Below are positions 1-12,200 of a stretch of 64,000 nt of DNA, in pieces. The notes beneath the pieces are model-generated. The model saw nothing but the letters and a program-made list of their open reading frames with translations. It did not search any database and was not told the origin of the DNA. The position numbers were made by a program, and so were the translations under genes. Source of the stretch: Rostrohypoxylon terebratum (Eukaryota > Ascomycota > Sordariomycetes > Xylariales > Hypoxylaceae); the NCBI GenBank assembly GCA_022497145.1, contig MU385858.1, positions 558,001-622,000 on the forward strand, read 5' to 3'. Position 1 is the stretch's first letter, and every line of letters starts with the position of its first letter.

Positions 1-326
1 TCGTTCGTTGGCTGTGCCAGCAGCACTGAACTCGCCAAAATGAATCAAAATGAATCAAAATGAGTCAAAATGAGTCAGAATGATGGAATATATGACAGCG
101 TTGTCCTAATCTTCGCAAAGTATGGGTTTGCTTATAATCCATTTGAGTCAAAAGTAGGATTGTTATGAAATTTATATAATGTCTTCTAATGTATTTTGGG
201 AATCTCACCTATATGGTATCGATTATAGACTGGATTCGAGTACCCCTAATTTAAAGGCAACGGGTATAGGAAAGAGCATAACTTCATTCAGTTGGAAAAA
301 GAACACGTATCGTACTCGAAGCTAGA
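1..326 (+). promoter_or_regulatory. upstream region of the PARP-like gene
   Basis: This AT-rich stretch contains no convincing coding sequence. It holds the TGAGTCA-containing 10-bp array at its start and leads directly to the ATG at 327. No clear TATA element or transcription start can be fixed. The window edge may cut off the rest of the promoter. Confidence 0.4.
41..86. repeat. five-copy 10-bp tandem repeat with TGAGTCA cores
   Basis: Consecutive 10-bp units of the form TGARTCARAA begin at 41, 51, 61 and 71, with a degenerate fifth unit at 81. Two of them contain TGAGTCA, the core bound by bZIP factors of the Gcn4/Cpc1/AP-1 type. A further TGAGTCA lies near position 145. The array sits about 240-290 bp upstream of the PARP-like gene. 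The repeat is directly visible. A regulatory role is inference. Confidence 0.7.
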
Positions 327-2006
327 ATGGCAGATGATTTCGGATTAAGCGAAGACGAGCTGGTTGAATTATCACTCTTACGCGACTTCGAGATCGACGA
401 ACTTGTTAACGCTGAACTGCTAAGTCGAGCGAAGCAACTGAAGACGCCCCTGGACCAGGAGATTATTTTTGAGCATAAAGAGTTGAACCTTCATGTCACC
501 GCTGGACCTATCTATCCTGCTGTTTCAATTGCCTGGAAAATCGAGAATATTACATTGCCGAGGGAAGTTGTGGATGATCTTCGCGCGCAGCTAAGGCAGA
601 TTGTATGTGCTGCTGCAGTTACCAATAATATCTCGAAATGGAGAGCAAGGGAAGAAAGTGCATTTGGGATCTTCGAGCCGACAATGGCGGTTTTGCAACT
701 TGCAGAAAAGACGAAAACTTGTTTAGAATCATGGCGACAGAAAATGGCGGACGCTCAACGCGAGAGTCTACACGAAAAATCATACCTCCCTTTCGAGACG
801 AAGCTTGAGAAGCTTGAGAAACCAGAAATGGCAATTGGCGACATAGGCTACCATTACTTACAGAAAACGCCACAGGAAATCTGTTCTGAGATCCCATCTA
901 ATTACCGGATTCTTCATGTGGAGGAGGTTCTAAGGGCTGATCTGGTCCACAGATTCCACAAAAAGCAGGAGAAAATGAGAAATGAGCTTTCGAAAATCTC
1001 ATATAAGGAACTCCGCAAGCACGTACCGCCTAATCTGCAGAACATAGGGCGGAAGGATGTGTGGGTGGACCATCTCGTGAAACCGCATTTGACGTTCCAC
1101 GGAACCGCGAGACAGCATGTGCCGTCTATTGTGCGATATGGATTTCTCCAGCCTGGCAAGAAGAAGCCGGGCACGGACGAGCTACACGAAATCCGCTGCG
1201 GCTCGACGTACGGTAGGGGTATATACAGCTCCCCAAATCCGGACTTCTCGCTCAGCTACACAGACACTACGTGCCACGCCACCAAGCCGAGCGAGTTTTT
1301 CGGCATCAAGCTGATTGTCTGCGCCACATTGATGGGTCGAGCGGCCTATGTGACTCGGGAGGACAATTGGCGTAACCAGACCGAGCCATACCCCGGATCA
1401 GACTCTCACGTAGCAAATCGTGATCTCGAATACATTGTTTTTGATACCGCGCAGATCCTCCCGGTGTATGTTATTCACATAGATTGGGGTCATGATAACG
1501 CCGAGCACTTCGAAGATTTACCTGACGACCCGACCGATTTCATCCCAACACAGAAGAGGAGACACGCGAGGCTGTCAGAAGACATCCGTTGGCCCGGAGA
1601 TGTGAAACGCGAGAGGGCGGCTGCCTTTGCTAGAGCGACCAAGTGGTTCCCGTATGGCTACGGACCCTCAACCGGGGCAAAGTTCGTCGTGGAGGAGATC
1701 GGGGAAGTGGATGAGGATGAAGAGGACTACGGAGATTACCAGGGCTTAAGAACGGAGGGCCTCAAGGAAAAATCTAACTTGGACTTCTGGAGCTGGGTTA
1801 AAGTCGGCGTGGACATAGACGCCGCCGAACGAGGTGACGATCCGGCGAGCGAATATACCAGGCAACGTTACTGGCATGGCCCCGAGACATTGAGACTCGG
1901 GGATATGTGGGATGAGCTTCCCGATCCCAGAGAGAGGAATGATGAAAGGCAACAGACTTGGGACGAAGATGGTGGTAATTTAGGTCTGGATCTTATGATG
2001 CTGTAG
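327..2006 (+). CDS. RWD-like/PARP-type ADP-ribosyltransferase
   Basis: A single exon encodes 559 residues. Residues 5-100 look like an RWD (UBC-like fold) domain, with a YPAVSIAW segment followed by a LPREVVDDLRAQL helix. Residues 250-390 carry a PARP catalytic fold: His258 in LTFHGTAR, Tyr300 in YGRGIYSSP, and Glu368 in LEYIVFDTAQILP. These match the H-Y-E triad of active PARPs, where the Glu supports poly-ADP-ribose chain transfer. The expected activity is NAD+-dependent ADP-ribosylation of proteins or nucleic acids. After residue 440 the chain is acidic (EVDEDEEDYGDY) and probably disordered, with no C-terminal E2 domain, unlike the fungal PARP-UBC fusions. The ATG at 327 is the first in frame. 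The PARP assignment is firm, the RWD assignment is likely, and the substrate is unknown. Confidence 0.85.
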   Translation: MADDFGLSEDELVELSLLRDFEIDELVNAELLSRAKQLKTPLDQEIIFEHKELNLHVTAGPIYPAVSIAWKIENITLPREVVDDLRAQLRQIVCAAAVTNNISKWRAREESAFGIFEPTMAVLQLAEKTKTCLESWRQKMADAQRESLHEKSYLPFETKLEKLEKPEMAIGDIGYHYLQKTPQEICSEIPSNYRILHVEEVLRADLVHRFHKKQEKMRNELSKISYKELRKHVPPNLQNIGRKDVWVDHLVKPHLTFHGTARQHVPSIVRYGFLQPGKKKPGTDELHEIRCGSTYGRGIYSSPNPDFSLSYTDTTCHATKPSEFFGIKLIVCATLMGRAAYVTREDNWRNQTEPYPGSDSHVANRDLEYIVFDTAQILPVYVIHIDWGHDNAEHFEDLPDDPTDFIPTQKRRHARLSEDIRWPGDVKRERAAAFARATKWFPYGYGPSTGAKFVVEEIGEVDEDEEDYGDYQGLRTEGLKEKSNLDFWSWVKVGVDIDAAERGDDPASEYTRQRYWHGPETLRLGDMWDELPDPRERNDERQQTWDEDGGNLGLDLMML

Positions 2007-2684
2007 AGAATTGATATGGACAGTATGGAGTAGGTAGGTAATTATGATACCCTGGTCCCTGGGTTTGATATGAATTGAAGATCTTACTTAGTAGTAGCTT
2101 ACTAGCTTTTAGTAGTACCTGCCTAGGTCATTAGGTACTAGGTACTAGGTACTACCTACCTAGTGGATGACGTCGATTTGTCAATCAAGAGCTGTCTGCG
2201 ATTAATTAATGAATTATGTTAAATTGGTGAGGGCAGTGAGTGAGGGGTTAATCGAATAAAATTAAAAACCGTCCCAGACTAAACTCGTTGTACGTATATC
2301 TCCACTAAAAATGCAAAAATGGTCCAAGCTCCTATGTTTACACCCGGTTTTTCACTAGCCAATGATAACTCGGCAATCACCACCGCCACCCACAATCCCT
2401 ACCCTCAGCACCTACGCCCCGACGTATTCCTTCCACTTTGCTAAATCCGCATCTCGACTTTAATCTTGACTTTATCTTTGCCAATCTTTAATCAACTTTC
2501 TCAATTACAACAAACTCCGACGCTGGATTTTCGTGATTCCTAACTCTGCAACGTCGTACCTCTTAAACCCTTTCATTTAAGCCATGTTAAATTGAGTTCT
2601 GTTTTATCATAAACAATTCCCTTTCTTTCTCGAGAATTCGCACGCGATTCAACGCATCACGACGCGTTTCTCAACACAACCACG
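2007..2684. other. intergenic: PARP-like gene 3' side and INCENP promoter/leader
   Basis: No gene is seen here. Between about 2097 and 2163 lies a dense tract of TAGGTACTAGGTACT and CTACCTAC motifs of the dispersed type found throughout the window's spacers. From about 2390 to 2680 the + strand is pyrimidine-rich, as expected of a fungal 5' leader for the gene starting at 2685. Confidence 0.6.
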
Positions 2685-5600
2685 ATGTCCAAGCCACGAG
2701 GGGCGCGTCTGCCCGTTGGCTCTGGGCCATGGATATCAGAAGAACGGTCAACGATCATGGACTTCACTGAGATGGAAATTAAGGATTTCTCTTTCTCAGC
2801 GAAGAACGACTTCGACTGGTTGAATGAACATATGGCGGATATCTTTAGTGAGAACCAGATGTGCGTACACAACTAAAGCTCTTGTCTCCCCCAAAAATCC
2901 TTGGAGGTTGGAGGTTAACAAGAACAACAGTAATGTAGCAGAAATCTTCAAAACACCCGGCAAATTAAGAGGCAAGACACCTCGGACTATACGCAAGATA
3001 AACGCGGGAGAAGCGCGTATTGTAAGTCTTGGGATCTATAACGCGATATCAGATCGAATCAAACACTGACAGCTTCTAGCCCTTGTCTGATATTTTCTCT
3101 GCCACGCCTAAGGGAGCACCAAATCCATTTGCTATACCTAATATCAACCGAAACAACTCTCCCAGGATCGAGATTGCTGCCGATCCTCAGCCATCGCCCT
3201 CTAAGCAGGTTGCCCCTCCGAGTCCCTTAAAGCATGTTACTATCTCGAACCCTGCAGCCCCAAAACAACCAAATTCTATGATTGATTCAGGGTACCACGG
3301 TAGTCAGTCCCACGATGCAATGGATATCGACCATCCTGACGTAGATGATGAGGCAACAATGCCATTCAGCCAACAGACAAATCCACAAGGAGATGACATG
3401 GATATCCACGCTTCTGATGATCACCACGAACTCGATGGCTCAACCTCAACCCGCCACTCGTTAAACCATACGGTTGAGAGCAACACAGGTGATGGTGATG
3501 GTGATGGTGATGCTGATACCCAATACTTCACCGCTCATGTCACCGCAGGAGCTTCATCTGCAAAGGAAGATATGCACCACGAGAGTACTACTCCGGCAGG
3601 CTCGCCTTTGCGATCGCCTAAACCTGCCCCACAACAGAAATCTCCTGTGAAGTCGTCTGCTGCTACGCATGTGCTCTCTAGCCCCAGAGATCATTTGGCT
3701 GAAGTAGACGCAATGGAAACTGTGATTGAGGAGCCGTCGAGGTCTTCTTCAGATAGCCCAAGTCCTATTCGACCTATTGTCCGAAAGAGTAGCCTTAACT
3801 TTGCTTCCTTGCCTGAGAGGCAACCTATCACCCAGAAGAGTATAGGCAATCGTGTATCACGAACAAGCCATCTCGATCAAACCCGAACTAGCTACTATAG
3901 CCGATACACTGGAGGAAAAAGTCTGGGACACGCTAAGCACGATCTTACAGACGAGGAGAATGACGACATGGACATGGATGATGATGAAGATGATCCTTTC
4001 TCAGAAAAGACCCAGTCGCGACCAGTGCTAGATAACGCGACCGTACACAGCAAGACCTATACTCAACGACTTCAAGATCAGATCAGCAAATTAGGTCAAC
4101 CACAAACACAAGCTTCTCGATCTTCAAAGTCAATCCCCGACCAAGCCGCTGTTGTCCAGCCAGTTATTCCTGTAACCCGGCCTGCGCAATCTTCGTCCCA
4201 AACAAAGCCGCTACCTCCGATTAAGCATACTACAACAACCCCAGGCAGTTTCCCCACGGACGATGAGGATGATTGGATTCAGCCACTCGGGACACCAGAG
4301 AATGCTTCAGACTCCCGTAGTCCGCGACCAGGCCTATCTAAGAGCTACACTGCTGATGTGATGGAGGGGCTGTCTGGTAAGACGACTGTTAGCGGAGGCG
4401 ATTTTGCTGTACCCAAAACTCGCCAGCCACAAAATGACCCCAAGTCTCCCGAGCGCCCATCGGCTTTGGAACAGGTAAGCAAGGCTCTGGGTCATCACAA
4501 ATCCGTCTCTGTTCCTGCTCTGCCATCCCAACGAGTTGCAAATGGCAATGATGATGGTCTTAAGAAGACCATCTCGGTATCTAACCCATCGCTGGTCGCT
4601 GTTCCTGAAACAGAAGTACCTACTACACCTATGAAGTCGCCTTCGCGTGGCTTTAAAGACAGTCCATTGAAGCAGGTTAAGAACAAGTTGTCGTCAATTC
4701 TCAAGAGCTCGAAGGGCTTGCTTGCCAGTAGCGCTGCTATTAGTGCAGAGGGGAAAACCTCGCTTTTATCACCTTCTACTACTAGGCTAGGTCTGCATGC
4801 CATCGCCTCTACCGATTCTCTCGCATCCCCCCATAGGACAGATACGCAACCTCTTTACCCAGACATCTCTCGCCACGCTACAGATCAGGCTATAGAGAAC
4901 ATTACTAGTCCTACGCGTACGGACAGCCGAAGAACTAGGGCTTCTATAGAGCGCGAGAAGGCTGAAGAGAGACGAAAGGAGAAAGAGGCGAAAGAAACGC
5001 GGCGTATGGCCGAGCAAATGGATAAACTGGAGAAAGCTCGCGAGAAGGAACGCGAGAAGGCTCGCGTGTTCAGCAAAGAGCAAGAAAGGGTTGCTGCGAT
5101 GGAGAAACAACTTGCTACCCAGAAGGAGCTAGATAAGAAGACCATTCAAACTCCAGGCAATCCGTCGAAATCGGCTCGTGCGAGTCCGCGTAAGCCTGTG
5201 AAGGCCCAGCCGACCACTAGCTCCGATGATAATCAGACAGATGACATAGATATGGTGGATGCTCCCACCACGATGCCTCCGCCTTCTGTGCCTCGGTCAG
5301 CTATCCCTCCTCCTTCCGTCACCAAAGGTCGCGAAATTAAACGACCTACAAGACCCGCAAAGGAACCACTCAGCAAATCCAAACAAGCACCCACCGTCAT
5401 TCGCGTTAATACGGGCTCGCAACATCCTCAATACCATCCTTCCAATAGTACTTTAGCATCAAGTCTTCATGATACGCTATCTCAACCGCAATCTAAATTC
5501 AAGTCTAGCCAGCCCGCTCTACAGACAAAGCCCTCTCTACAGAGTTTGAAGAGCTCGACCTCTTCTTCGGGCCGACCTAAGGCGCTTGAGGCAGCAGCGC

Positions 5601-6882
5601 GAAGAAAGGAGCAGGAAGAACGTGAGGCACAACGTAAGCGCGATGCCAAGGCAGAGATAGAGCGGAAGAGAGCTGCCATGCAAGAGGAAGAGAGACGCCA
5701 GGAGCAACAGAGGAAAGCCGAAGCTGAGCGGCAAAGAGAAGAGGACCGCAAGCAGGCCGCTATGCAAGCAGAGGCAAAGAAGAACGCCCAGCGACAAGCT
5801 ATGCTCGAGAAAGCTAAGCAGACTAGGGCGCCTCCACCAGCTGCCCGAAGCCAGCCGAACGGTCCTCCGGACTATAGCCGGGCTGATGCTGCAGTGCCTC
5901 GACCACCTTCCCGCATGACCTCGAATGCTCCGCGATCCCAGGAAGATGGTGGGCGCCCGGTCAATGCGGTGTTGTCAACTGCGTCTAAGGCGAATACCAA
6001 ACGGCCCCTACAGCCTGACCACCATGACGACGGTACGCGCCAAACTGCAGTGCGTGGCGGTACTACTTATCAGGCGAAGGATTCAAAGCGAATCCGTATG
6101 ACTGACGAATTTGACGACGAGGTTGAGATGGAGAAGCAACCGAGTCTAAAGGGGGCACCTGTGCGCCCCTCAGGTGGCTACAAGAAGGTAAATATTCTTG
6201 TCTTCAATATTATACATTAACGCAAAGCTAACTAACGGATCATCAGGAATTGCCAACGAAATCCATGTACCAGTCAGGTTACACGAATGCGTCACTGAAC
6301 GGTAGTAGGGATCTGTTCAAGGCAACTGTGACCAGCCAACACAACAGCCATATGAAGGCCGCGCATCCGTTGGATATGGCCCAACTTTCTAAGGGCCCCA
6401 TCCCCTTTGCACCCAACCCTAATGCGGCTGGGTCATCTTACAAGACGCCTGCACGTCCCCAGGGAGGCGCGGGCGCTAAGTCCGCCGCGAAATCGGCAAC
6501 ACGATCCTCCCCGCGGTTCCAGAATGGCGAGTCGATTGAGCTCCCCGAGATCAATACCGACGACGAAGATGACAGCGATGAGGGCGGTGGAGGGGATATG
6601 ATTGCGTCCTGGGCCGATTCACCTAATCTCCGACAGGCGCTCGTGGAGCAGGAAGGTATGGATCCTTTCCAAGTGTTCGGTGCACCTGCGCCTCTTAACA
6701 TGGAGGAGGTGTTTGCCAAGAGCAAGGATCGGTTCCACAAGTTCCGCGCCAGGACTTCCAGCGCGAACTGGAGTGGCTCTGACAGATTGACCGAAGAAGA
6801 TATCCGCAAGGATCTTGCTGCCCGAGACAAGATTCGACGAGATGGTGGCTGGTCCTACGAGATGAGTCGGGATATGGTGTAG
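2685..6882 (+). CDS. INCENP: inner centromere protein (INCENP/Sli15/Pic1), chromosomal passenger complex scaffold
   Basis: Four exons: 2685-2860, 2931-3021, 3080-6187 and 6247-6882, giving about 1336 residues. INCENP anchors Aurora kinase, Survivin and Borealin at centromeres and on the spindle. The C-terminus has an IN-box (about residues 1240-1305): SWADSPNLRQAL, then DPFQVFG, then RTSSANW with T1295-S1296-S1297, the TSS site phosphorylated by Aurora. The N-terminus has WLNEHMADIFSENQ and NVAEIFKTPGKLRGKTPR, as in fungal homologues. The middle is low-complexity, rich in SP sites, with two highly charged helical stretches (nt 4940-5130 and 5575-5820) resembling the single alpha helix/coiled coil of the family. 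Introns 2 and 3 have GTAAGT or GTAAAT donors and TAG/CAG acceptors. Intron 1 (GTGCGT donor) could instead end at 2906, also in frame, adding eight residues. The family call is firm. Confidence 0.93.
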
Positions 6883-9277
6883 GACTAGCTGTTGGGAGAA
6901 CCCCAAGGACAGAACTTGGGACCCGGAAGTGGAAAAGTCATTGATTGCATCATAAGGTGTTGTTGGGCTACTTTGATCATGATACGAAAGGTTCGACTAT
7001 GAAAGTTGGGGTTCGTTCGGCGTTTGTGGCAAATGACATATCATCATTAGGACATGCAAATACGGCCGGTTTAGCCTGTCTCCATATGGGAGACCAGTGT
7101 AGGAAATTACATTGATTGCCTCGACGGAGGTTTTTCATGATTCGCATACATAAATGGTAACGTGACTATTGTGATATCTAGTACCAACTAGTTTAAGACT
7201 TAAGCACGATGCATTACGACGATGAATACTACACTCGGGTTTTCCTATTCGGTCAGCTACTGGAGTGGATGGTAATGACGACAGGGTAGAATTGAATTTT
7301 GCGGAAGACATGCAGCAAAGAACCAATCTTTCGGAAATCTCTAGCTAATGCTAGTCCCCGCAATGCATCGAAGGGTTTAAAGTGAGGTAACATTAGGTAT
7401 CTACTGCCAGGCTACCTAACCTACATAGGTCGTACTATACGTAGGTACCTAGGTCCTATGTAGCCCTGACTTGACTTGACTTTGGTCTTGGAGTGATATC
7501 TACCTACCTAGTAGTATGATCCTCTAGCCTTCCCTATCGGAATATTTGTAGTATATATATGGATGGATGTACCTACCAAATGTCCAATGGGATATTGCGG
7601 GATTTTTATTAGGTAGGTTCTATATTTGCAGGAGCAACCATTCATGATATATATGTATGTACTTAGGTACTACCTACATGTAAATAAGCAGCTACCTACC
7701 TGCTGATGGAGGCAACGAAGGAAAGAGCACTTGACGTCATTGTAAGAAGCAGACTGCCTAACACCCAATGATACATCGACCTTGGAAGTCTATAGTGAGT
7801 GCCTTCCAACGTTGTATCCAATGATATCGTCTTGTACCTCACACACAATCATGGCAGAAACGGGATTTATAATTTCTAAATTCCGAAAGTTGTGCGGTCT
7901 TCTCCCACAAACACCAACTTAACAAGGCAATTGACTTCGAGAAAGGGCTTTAGTACCGTATGACACGCATACGACAGTACATGCATAATCCCACAGCACT
8001 GAGCCTGCCTAACCCATTTCGTGCTTCCAAGGTTTGTGCATGTACTGGGCTACGAACTTTATCATCCGTCATCTTTTCCTCCAGTTATTCAGCCTTTTTC
8101 ATTCCTTTTCCTTTTCCTTGTCCTTTTTCCATCTCACAAAACTCGTTCATCACCACTCGACGGAGAGCAACTCTGTACCTAGATACGAACGGTGCAAACA
8201 GATTAGATTAGTTACTACCTCGCACATGCTGCATAGTAGTCCTGCCGTTTCTAGGTACCCAGGGTCCCAGGCTTCTAGGTGAGATCTTTTGTTGATTTTA
8301 CGAGGTTTGATTGTTTACTTCCAATGATATTTCGTTTTCCCTGCCCCACGCGTACTGGACCCCACCGGCTAAAAACCCCGCTATCCGCCATCTCGTTAGC
8401 AGGTTCTAAGGTTCCCACACCTTCCCACACCTTCCCACAGCTTCCCGTGGTTTTCCAGTGCGCAGGTGCTGATTCATCCTTGTCATGTTTTTTTTTCTTA
8501 ACCTTATTATTTCAGTTCCACTCCACCCCGCTACCCTCGTTACCCTGTCAGCAGCTATCCTAATGAGATAGTCGACGCGCGATCAACTTCTTCCATCTGT
8601 CTTTTTTTTTATTCACCTATAATTGTGCACATTGTCCGCGTCAAACTTTCATCAGCCGAGAACTTTTTTTTCATTCGATTCGATCGAACCACTTACCATA
8701 CTAATAATGAACGAGGCTTTCTAGCTTATCGATAAGCCGACCGACGACCGTTAAGGTTTCTGCCATTTATAGGCTGCCTACTAGTCCTACTAGGTACTCT
8801 GCTGCCTCCCAGGTTTCCGCGCAGCTGCCAGCTCTTTCAGACTTACTTCCAGGGCTAATAGCTACCTATTATCTTACGACCGGACCTAAAAAGAGTACCT
8901 CCAGGGCCTCCTACCTACTAGGTAGTACCTACCTAGGTAGGCTTCTAAACGTCTTGTCTCTTCTGCGACAAAAACAACCCAAACTATACTTTGCCTGCAT
9001 CTTACCTCACCCACCACAATTCTTCAATCATTCACGCATTCACGTATGCTCTTCGAATAAGAGGTCACACTTCACGTCCACGTTACCACTATATCCTGTA
9101 CTCTCTTCAAATTCGATTTCAACCACGTCCTTCACGTCCTTCATTATCAACGGCCATCATCCAACCCGCCTTGGAATGGTCTTTTAGAAGGGAATATTAC
9201 CCGTTCGCTCATTGAGCATTACTTCATCTATCTATATTGTCTGTGAATGTCCCTCTACGATTGACCATTCGCCCACG
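6883..9277. other. long intergenic region upstream of the J-domain gene
   Basis: No protein of recognisable type is encoded in 2.4 kb. It contains several clusters of the dispersed TACCTA/TAGGTA motif (about 7400-7480, 7500-7690, 8780-8800 and 8910-8945). From 8060 to 9270 the + strand is CT-rich with many short poly-T runs, which looks like a promoter and long 5' leader. Short open frames at 7960-8563 and 8954-9215 are low-complexity products of that composition. Confidence 0.6.
9247..9264 (+). other. upstream open reading frame in the J-domain gene leader
   Basis: A five-codon ATG...TGA frame ends 13 bases before the main ATG at 9278. If the transcript starts upstream of it, ribosomes would have to pass it by leaky scanning or reinitiation. 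The frame is directly visible. Its use is inferred and depends on the transcription start. Confidence 0.35.
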
Positions 9278-12200
9278 ATGCCACACTGGGACAAGTCCCG
9301 CGATTATTACGCGGACTTGGAGCTTCCTTCTACTGCTTCTACTGAAGAGGTTAAGAAGCAATTTAAGAAACTAGGTATTTATCATATTTATTTTCTTCTC
9401 TCTTTGTATACATTTTATCCTCTCAACTAACTTCCACCTCCCTATTTCTTAGCTCTAAAATATCACCCTGATCGTAATCCAGGCAGAGAGGCCGAGGTTA
9501 ACCCCAAATTTCAAACCATTCAATCTGCTCATGAGATCTTATGCGATGAAAACTTAAGACGCCAATATGACGAAGCACGTCGAGCTCATGTATCGCGCTA
9601 CCCTAGAGCGTCTGGTGTACGGGGAAACCCGTGGTCAGATATTGGCAAAAACTTCCAGCCACCTCCTACTCGAAATCACACACAAACAACCTCGCAGTCC
9701 AGACCTGCTGCCTCTGGCGCTCAACGTTATACTACCTTCGCCGGCAATGTACCCCGTCCCGGCAAATTTCCGCCTCGTGATGATCCCCAATCTCGCAAAG
9801 CCACCGCAGAGGCATGGGAAAATATGAGATCTAGAAGAGCACCTCCTACCACACCCGGACGGGCGCCCACATCTGCGGCGCGAGACACAAACGCATTCAA
9901 CTCTGAATCCGTCCCTCCTAAAAGTGCTTATCAGCAAGCGAAGAAAGAAGCGTCTTTTGGCCATAGCAGCCGACGCGCAGGCTTCACTCCCCGCTCCCCA
10001 GGCGTAGCAGATGAACCTCCGGTTACAAATAAGAATTACTTCACTACTCGCACGCATTCAACCCTCTTCACTGAAGTCGAACCTGGCGTCCCCCCGTCCG
10101 GAGCCCAGCCAGAAACTTCTAAATCTTCTACAGCATCCACGGCATCTACCGAGGCTGATCGGTTTGCTCAATTCCGGGGTAAAGTTTGGGATGATCGTCA
10201 GAGTACTCCCTACCATACTCCTGGAGGCGAGAAAACCAGCCTCTTTGATGACGTGCCGGGTATTGGCCGTACCAGTAGCACTCGGTCACCACGAAGACCG
10301 GAAATGCCTGGATCGTTTCCACAACCAAGACCTCGCAGTTCTAGTACCCCTAGGAGTTCAGGCAACGATACAGCCTCTGACAAGACAATGAACGGCTCAA
10401 CGGCTGCAAAGGATTCCGGTACACCAACTACTTCAGAGATGCCGAACGGTAGTAGCAATCCTCAACCAGGACCTAGTGAACGTTACAAACCAAATACTGG
10501 TCAGAATAACACGGTGCCACAAACCCCGCTTGGAAATTATCCAGGGGCGCCAGCTCCTGGAAACAGCACGCAATGTATGGTTTCCTAACCTAAATCCACT
10601 AACTTCGCATACTTGATTTACATGCTAACTTGTTGTAGGGGGTGGAAATCCGGCGCAGACTAGCCATGGACCTTCACTGTATGATTCACCGTTCATTCAT
10701 TTGCCAGTCAAAAAAAACCCCACTTCATACCCTCAGATTCCTAGTCGCAAAGGTAGTAAAGCTAGGAAGTCCGAGCAATGTGCTCAACACGCTGCGGAAT
10801 TTGAAACCCAGCTTAATCGTAAGACAGCAAACCCTTCGAGTGGAGATCAGCACGTACAAAACGCAGCGCACCCTTGCCTATTTCCCCTTGAAGAAATGCA
10901 GAAACAGAACATTTCTTGCTTAGTTAACAACCGAAACCTAGCAACTGAACGTGCTATCAGTCCTTCCTCTAAGTCGGGGAATGGAATTTTCCTAGATTCT
11001 ACTGCTGATAAGAAAGCCAAGATCGATGCTGACTCGGCGTTCTCTAGCTTTAATTTTTCGGCAGCAAGCGACGAAGCCATCCGGGGAACCAGTAAAGATC
11101 GTCTTGGTAAATCCAGTACCGATAGTATTAACACTAAGTTTGTTGAAGATTGTGATGGACTTCCTGAGGATCTGAAATTCAGCGCAGGTACGGCCTCGAC
11201 CAGTGGCCCACAAACTCCCACGAAGGGGCGGCCCCAGTCCCGAAGTCGAAGCCGTCGACAGACACCCAAGACCAGGCCAGCCGAACCTGAACGAATGCCT
11301 TCAATGCCTGAAGGTTTCGGCAATGCTGCTGGAAACGGTTTCTCGGCGGGAGAATGGAGTGACAAGATAGGGTCTCAGCATTTCGTACCGCAGTCTTCAC
11401 GTAGCGTCTCATCTTCACCAACGCGTCGTACTAACCTCAAGAAAGGTAAGCCTGTCAAGATGACGGCAGGTACAGCAGGATTAGTGGATGAGGAGGAGAG
11501 CGATGGATACCACGATGCCCAATCGACGTCATCTGGTTCTGCGCAAGTGAATATGGACAATACTAGCGCAATGGATATCGATTCGCCTCCGCAGGAGAAA
11601 GCGGACGAAACTTCGAGAGTACCCCAAACCAACGGCGCTCGCAAGATTCCCGTTGAGCCTCACAGAAGGGAATGGCGAGCGGGCGATGTTAATGGTGTGC
11701 GCACGAAGTCTGCCAGTCCAGTACGAGATGGAATCCCTGCCAAGCGGTCCTTCGCTCAAACCACAGCTCCACAGTCGGCATCTTCTCCCGCGCCGAACCC
11801 CTTCGCGGCGCAACACGGTGGCTCGGAAGACACTGATGAGTTCCGCACCACGTTTGCTGACTTTACAAAGGTGGAGCCTTTTGCTGCCCCACTTGCCACG
11901 GGTCTCAAAGACTTCAGTGCCTTGAAGTCTACGCTACCTTTCGAAAGCAAGCCATCCGAGCAGATTCCCATTCAGAAGGAACGCCCGAAGAAATTGTCGT
12001 TAGATTTTCCCTCTCCTCCTGTTGCACCACGTCTTCCACCGACCGTGGTCGCAATCGGCGTTCAGCCTAACAAAATTTTATTCCATAAATATGTCCAAGA
12101 CTTTTACCAATACATGGATAAGTGGGAAGCGTTTAACGCCAAAATCATGGCACACTTTACAAGCCGCCAACAGCTTTATGGGACCCGTCGTCAGAATCAA

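Noticed and set aside
10847..11365. 172-codon minus-strand frame within the J-domain gene
   Set aside because: It mirrors the Ser/Arg/Pro-rich coding strand and has no domain. It is a shadow of exon 3.
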